Position numbers and translations under genes: made by a program | The notes under the pieces: model-generated | The model's database searches: none | What the model saw: the letters and a program-made list of their open reading frames with translations, nothing else | Told to the model about the DNA's origin: nothing | Part shown: positions 59,001-64,000 of the stretch, piece by piece | Position numbering within the stretch: the stretch's first letter is position 1 | How the letters are laid out: each line of letters begins with the position of its first letter | Assembly (NCBI GenBank): GCA_028673005.1 | Contig: CM054114.1 | Span: forward strand, 11,191,108 to 11,255,107 | DNA: 64,000 bases | Direction of reading: 5' to 3' | Source: Tanypteryx hageni | Taxonomy: Eukaryota; Arthropoda; Insecta; Odonata; Petaluridae

Positions 59001-61077
59001 TGGTGGCAGTCGGCGACACGTGAGAGGGGAAGGGAAAGACTTGGAAGGGGAACCTTTAAGTGGAAATTCGACGTCATAGCCATGCGCAGTAGCACATTCT
59101 GGGTTTGGAGAATATGTCGCGCAGCTTTTGCCCACGGCTAAACATGGCCTCCCCTATAGGCGGTCCCGCCTCAAGGATGGACTCTTCCTTCCGTGAGAGT
59201 GACTTCTGTGCACCGCCACCACTAAATGAACATACTATAGCAGCGGTGAACAATCAGATCGGCAAGTGATTATGGAAAGCAACTAGAGATGGCCGAGCAA
59301 AAGAGTGAGATAACGGAAGAAAGGACGATCGTGGTCATGTCGGCAGTCGCACACCCACACCGTTTTCATTCGTCGCGGAAGAATTGCCCCGTTGGTCCCA
59401 AATGTGGCAACATTATTGGATGGCGTCAGGCCTGAAGAGACAAGGCAACGAAGAACAAGTAAATATGCTGATATACATCATGGGAGAGAAAGCGGAGGAT
59501 ATTATTCTCAGTCTTAAGCTGACGCCGGAAGAGAAGAAAAAGTATAAGAAAGTATAGAAAAACTTCAAAAACACTATCAGGAAAGGATAAACAATGTATA
59601 TATGAGGGCGTCATTGATCAGAGGTGCCAGTGAGAAGATGGGGCGATACGGAAAATGCGCCAAAACGAGGAAGTACAGCGGCAGCAAGAGGTAGTTTGTA
59701 CGGCACCGGGAGGAACGCGGACTTCGTTGGCGCCGGAGTACGATTTTCACCACGTCCAACGACGAAGTCAAATGGCAACCCGACGGGGAAGGACTCGTGG
59801 ATGGATGAAGGTAGGAGCGGAGCGGCAAGAGCGTCAGCAACAGTAGCCAGTGCGCCGATGCGGCCGATTTGGGCTATCTCCGCATCACGCATTCTCAGCT
59901 TGTCCCGTTCGACAGTCTACGTGTAATGCGTGCAAGAAGAAAGATCACTTGAAAGGCGATATGCCGGTCGAGAAACTCCATGAATACCGTCGCAGTTCAA
60001 GAAGAGGAACATCACATCTATTACCTGAAAACCATTGAAGCACGCAGAGAAACTTGGTGGACTGAGGCTACGATGAACGGAGTAGAAATTAAATTTAAAA
60101 TAGATACCGGAACAGACGTCGCAGTCATTGGATCTTGCACCCTTGACCGCGCGATACCCGGAGTTAAACTGAGGCAGACGTCACAACGTTTGTCCGGCGT
60201 GGGAAGAAAGCCGTTCCGTCCGAAGTGAGTCTTCACCGCAAAGTTACAATTTAAGGACAGAACCTAGGAAGAAGACGTCTACGTGACCCCTGCTGGGCAG
60301 AGGCGGCAATCCAAGGTCTTGGCATCCTGCATTGAATAGACGCGACAACATTGGGTTCCTGCACACCGGAGGAGATATTTTCGGCGTTTTTATTGGACTG
60401 GGGCGATTGGAGCGGCTATACAGCATCCGACTGAAAGACAATTCAAGGCCTTACGCAGTGTCTACGACACGGAGGGTACCCATACTGCTGCGAGAAAAGG
60501 TGCGGCTGGAGCTGAAACGTATAAAACAAGAGGGCGTAATCTCGCAAGTAGACGAGCCAATAGAGTTGTGCGCTCCGATGCTAGTCATCCCAAAACCCAA
60601 CGGCGCAGTAATGATTTGTTTGGACTACACAGCTAAATGCTAGCGTGCAGCGAGAGCGACACATTCTATCGGCCGTGGATCACGTCTATTCCAGGCCAAA
60701 GTCATGAGCAAGATTGACGCAGGCCGAGGATATTTTAAATAACCTTGGAAGAATCAAGTAAGAAACTCACGACATTCATCGCACCCTGCGGAAGATGCTG
60801 TTTTAATCGCCTACCTATGGGGCTATCTTCGTCAGGGGAACATTTTCAAAAAATAATGGCCGAAAAATTAGCTGGACTTGAAGGCGTCGTAAACTTAATG
60901 GACGACGTACTGGTTTACGATAATAGCAAGCAGCAACACGATGAGCGTCTCTATGCAGTACTCCAAAGACTTCAAAATGCGGGAATGACTCTGAATAATA
61001 AAAAATGCGTTTGTAGGGTCAAGAAAGTCCGTTTTCAAGAACATATCATAACAGCTGACGCATGTTTTTCAAGGTGA
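59001..61077 (+). pseudogene. Ty3/gypsy-type LTR retrotransposon fragment (gag-protease-RT)
   Basis: The 5' part of an LTR element. Gag-like frame about 59370-59560 (ASGLKRQGNEEQVN, IMGEKAEDI); a cysteine-rich zinc-knuckle remnant about 59900 (CNACKKKDH); an aspartic protease core KIDTGTDVAVIG (about 60095). RT then has RPYAVSTTRRVP, VIPKPNGA and GLSSSGEHFQKIM, and the catalytic box LMDDVLVY (about 60895) is kept. Stops and frameshifts lie between all parts. RT ends near 61077; RNase H, integrase and the 3' LTR are missing. Clade within Ty3/gypsy not determined. Confidence 0.88.
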
Positions 61078-61249
61078 GATAAAATGCTTGCAGAATGCAA
61101 GCACATTCTACTAGTATTTAAATAGTTAAACAAATTCATTTAAGACGACTTGGAGATGGTGGTGGAGAACATTGGTGTTTGTGGTGAGTTTGGGGATGAT
61201 GTGGAAGGTGAGCATGGTGTTGGTGGTGAACGGTGTACCACCAATTCCT

Positions 61250-61392
61250 CACAGGAAATTCGTCGCACGTCAATTTGTCGCGTGGCAAATTCGTCCCAAC
61301 ACAAATTCTTCGAGGAAAATTCGTCGAACGGCAAATTCGTCGTAACGAAAATTCGTCGTAACGAAAATCCGTCGCAAAGCAAATTCGTCGCA
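61250..61392. repeat. AAATTCGTCGCA short tandem repeat
   Basis: The 12-16-bp motif AAATTCGTCG recurs about nine times with variable spacers. The inverted counterpart is at 62560-62650 (GCGACAAATTG, GCGACGAATT). Confidence 0.85.
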
Positions 61393-62654
61393 AATTCAGG
61401 AATCGTTGAGGAAATAGGATATCCTTTTCTTCATTAATCCTGCGATAAACCATATTTGATTGACGATGCCTCATAATTTCCAAATAAATTATGAAACTCA
61501 TTTGCAGATTATTCACAACAATTATCTAAATAAAAATTTCTGAAAATTTAATTTATGAAATGTTCGTATCTTATCTGATGAGGTTACGCTACGTTTCAAC
61601 CCTTCCCTATTTAATCAAACAGAACGAACTCTTCTGGATTCGAATCCGGGACTTTTTCGAGATTTTTTCGTCATTGACTGTTAATACGTGAGTAAAGTAT
61701 TACTGCGAAATCTCAAATCGCATTCTTTTATAACACTCGCTACGAAGTCTCAATTCGCCACATTCGAATGCGAGTAAAAACGTTTTTTATGTACCTACGA
61801 CAAATTCAAAATTATCTTATAGTAAATTTTATGCTAAATCTAATTAAGCATTTATAAGCATTCTGAAAAATCGGAAAAAATACCTTAAAGATTAAAAAAT
61901 TTAATGTATACTTTCTGTATTCTGCGTATATCTTCCTTCCTTATACATACATCATCATATTTCGACAATTTTTTACATGACTTCTATAAGGATTCTAAAT
62001 AACGACAAAGTAAGGCAAGAATAAATAATATTATATACTCTCTTTTTAAAAAACAGTAACCGTAACATTTATCTAAAATTTTCAGTCGAGACAAAAAAGT
62101 CAACCTGCGGGAAACTTTTTTCCGAATTGGTTTAGAGAGGTAGTTGCAGCAAATGAAATATTTAGAATAGTTCATAATTATACTTTAAAAAGGTTTCATG
62201 CCAATAAATTCAATAGTTTTTACGATATTGATTATTGTATGAAATCACGGGACGCGCTGCATTCCTGCTAAATCTCAATCTTCTACATAGACGGGAAGTT
62301 TGTTAAAACACGTATAAAAAGCGTCATACATGAGGTGACCAGAGGAATAAGGCTTTTATTATTATCCTGATCAGATAAGATACGAATATTACATCCATTA
62401 TATTTATCGAAATTTTTATTATAAAAATTGTTGTGAATAACCTGCAAAGGATCTCTATAATTTATTCGCAAATTATGAGCCATCATCAACCAAATATGGT
62501 TTATCGCAGGATTAATGAAGAAATGGATATTCAATTTCCTCAACGATTCCTGAATTTGCGACGAATATACCATGCGACTAATTTGCCTTGCGACGGATTT
62601 AAAACGCGACGAATTGCCTCGCGACAAATTGCCCGCGACGAATTGTCGCAGAAC

Positions 62655-63645
62655 CGTGGTGAGCATGTTGGTGGTGTTAAGCTTGGTGGTGGAGGTGAGC
62701 ATGGTGGTGGTGGTGAGCATGATGGTGGTGGTGAGCATGGTGGTGGTGGCGAGCATCGTGGTGGTGGCGAGCATCGTGGTGATGGTGAGCATGGTGGTGG
62801 TGGTGAGCATGGTGGGGTGGTGAGCATGATGGTGGTGGTGAGTATGGTGGTGTTGGCAAGCATCGTGGTGATGTTGTTGATGGTGATCATCGTGATTATG
62901 GTGGTGAGCATCGTGGTGGCGAGCGTCTTAGTGGTGGTGAGCATGTTGGTGGTGGTAAGCATGGTGGTGGTGGTGAGCATGGTGGTGGTGGTGAGCATGA
63001 TGGTGGTGGCGAGCATCGTGGTAATGGTGAGCATGGTGGTGGTGGTGAGCATGATGGTGGTGGTGAGAATGGTGGTGGTGAGCATGTTGGTGGTGGTGAG
63101 CATAATGGTGGTGGTGAGCATGGTGGTGGTGGTGAGCATGGTGGTGATGGTGAGCATGGTGGTGGTGGTGAGCATGGTGGTGGTGGTGAGCATCGTGGTG
63201 ATGGTGAGCATGGTGGTGGTGGTGAGCATGGTGGTGGTGGTGAGCATGGTGGTGGTGGTGGTCAGCATGGTGGTGGTGGTGAGCATGTTGGTGGTGGTGA
63301 GCATGGTGGTGGTGGTGAGCATGGTGGTGGTGGTCAGCATGGTGGTGGTGGTTAGCATAGTGGTGGTGGTGAGCATCGTTGTGATGGTGTTTATGGTGAT
63401 CATCGTAATTATGGTGGTGACCATCGTGGTGGCGAGCGTCGTGGTGGTAGTTGTGAGCATCGTGGTGGCGAGCGTCGTAGTGGTGGTGGTGAGCATCTTA
63501 GTGGTGGTGGTGAACATGGTGGTGGGAGCGTCGCAGTTGTTGAGCATTGTGGAGGTGGTTGTGGGGAGTATGGTGGTTAGAATGTTAGTGTTTGTACTGA
63601 TGGTTGTGGTAAGCATTGGTTGTGGTGGTGATCACTGTTTGTTGT
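62655..63645. repeat. 18-bp GAGCAT(GGT)4 minisatellite
   Basis: The unit GAGCATGGTGGTGGTGGT, with CGT, GAT and GGC variants, repeats about 40 or more times. Five of six frames are open, giving spurious ORFs of 404 (plus) and 358 (minus) codons. A higher-order pattern is visible: a segment with GATGGTGATCATCGTGATTA at 62878 recurs about 510 bp on, at 63390. Confidence 0.95.
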
Positions 63646-64000
63646 GATGGTGAGCCACATAATGTTCATTTGTTTGCTTTAAAATAAAAATAGTCTGGTA
63701 ATAGTCGTCCCAATGCATAGAGAAATCGTTCTTAAAATGAATTCATCAGTTTGGGCAATGTGCAGTAAGAGAGCTTAACTTTGGCAATCATCATTAAACC
63801 CAAGAGGTTTCGGATCAGATAAATCCATCAGTTACACAGAAAGGGATTGATACCACGCATGTGGTAGTCAACTAAAACTGACGAGCTTGCTATAAATATA
63901 GAAAGACGAAAATTTGTTTGTACTATAACTACTGTTTGGCAGAAACCATGAATTTCTTTAAATGAGCACTTGATATGCACGACCTGGCACGTATGTTCTG
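63646..64000. other. unassigned DNA
   Basis: No gene or repeat recognised up to the window edge. Confidence 0.45.

Larger units (their letters stand above)
61143..63645. mobile_element. inverted-arm (foldback-like) repeat with G-rich arrays
   Basis: Left arm about 61388-61585 and right arm about 62363-62560 are inverted copies; for example AGGAATCGTTGAGGAAAT and CTTCATTAATCCTGCGATAA occur in both in opposite sense. Outside each arm is a stretch of AAATTCGTCGCA-type repeats (61250-61390 and 62560-62650), then a GGTGGTGAGCATGG array: short at 61150-61230, long at 62655-63640. About 780 bp of AT-rich DNA lies between the arms. No transposase. Class unknown. Confidence 0.75.

Noticed and set aside
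61136..61516. 126-codon minus ORF near the left arm
   Set aside because: Produced by the AAATTCGTCGCA repeats (Arg-Arg-Ile strings); no domain.
62433..63647. 404-codon plus ORF and the opposing 358-codon minus ORF
   Set aside because: Both are products of an 18-bp array free of stops in five frames. The proteins are pure VVVVSM or MLTTTT repeats with no domain.

Overview
The window looks like repeat-rich, AT-rich intergenic or intronic DNA from an animal genome, most likely an arthropod. The support is the mix of elements: a Penelope-like retroelement with a hammerhead ribozyme, at least two tRNA-headed SINE families, hAT elements with 8-bp target duplications, a pair of short TA-flanked inverted-repeat elements, endonuclease- and reverse-transcriptase-bearing LINEs, a Ty3/gypsy-type fragment, and satellite arrays. 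There are no operons, ribosome binding sites or bacterial-style genes. I recognise no conserved host protein-coding gene, and every protein homology I can name belongs to a mobile element. All transposon proteins seen are broken by stops, frameshifts or deletions.

Region by region. 0-2 kb: pyrimidine-rich tract, then AT-rich DNA. 2.1-6.9 kb: nested stack. A hAT-type (ZMYM1/DUF4371-like) transposase pseudogene on the minus strand is interrupted by a 5'-truncated LINE (5499-6158, with a 12/13-bp target duplication) and is cut or abutted by a Penelope-like element (2068-4055) carrying a complete-looking hammerhead core. 7-21 kb: mostly unassigned, with pyrimidine-rich or CpG-rich islands, a 16.7-18.4 kb composite repeat and a SINE. 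21-25 kb: Helitron-like end, SINE, a 609-bp inverted-repeat element, and a hAT-derived element with a SINE inside it. 25-34 kb: mostly unassigned, plus an 18-bp purine minisatellite. 34.1-34.6 kb: another short hAT-type element. 38-43 kb: medium repeats, a Helitron-like 3' end, and an internally deleted LINE. 44.5-49.3 kb: a repeat split by a 2427-bp hAT element (perfect 8-bp target duplication) that itself carries a SINE. 49.5-52 kb: degenerate hammerheads, a tRNA-like gene in an inverted repeat, and the second 609-bp element. 56-64 kb: a CR1/Jockey-like LINE, a 72-bp satellite, an LTR-retrotransposon fragment, and an inverted-arm element loaded with an 18-bp G-rich array.

The sequence therefore records a layered history of insertion rather than a working gene system. 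The most useful points are the ribozyme-bearing Penelope copy, the datable nesting order, the equal-length 609-bp twins, the tRNA-like gene with an extended stem, and the inverted-arm/array element at the right end. A few small single-pass membrane ORFs are listed as weak candidates only.
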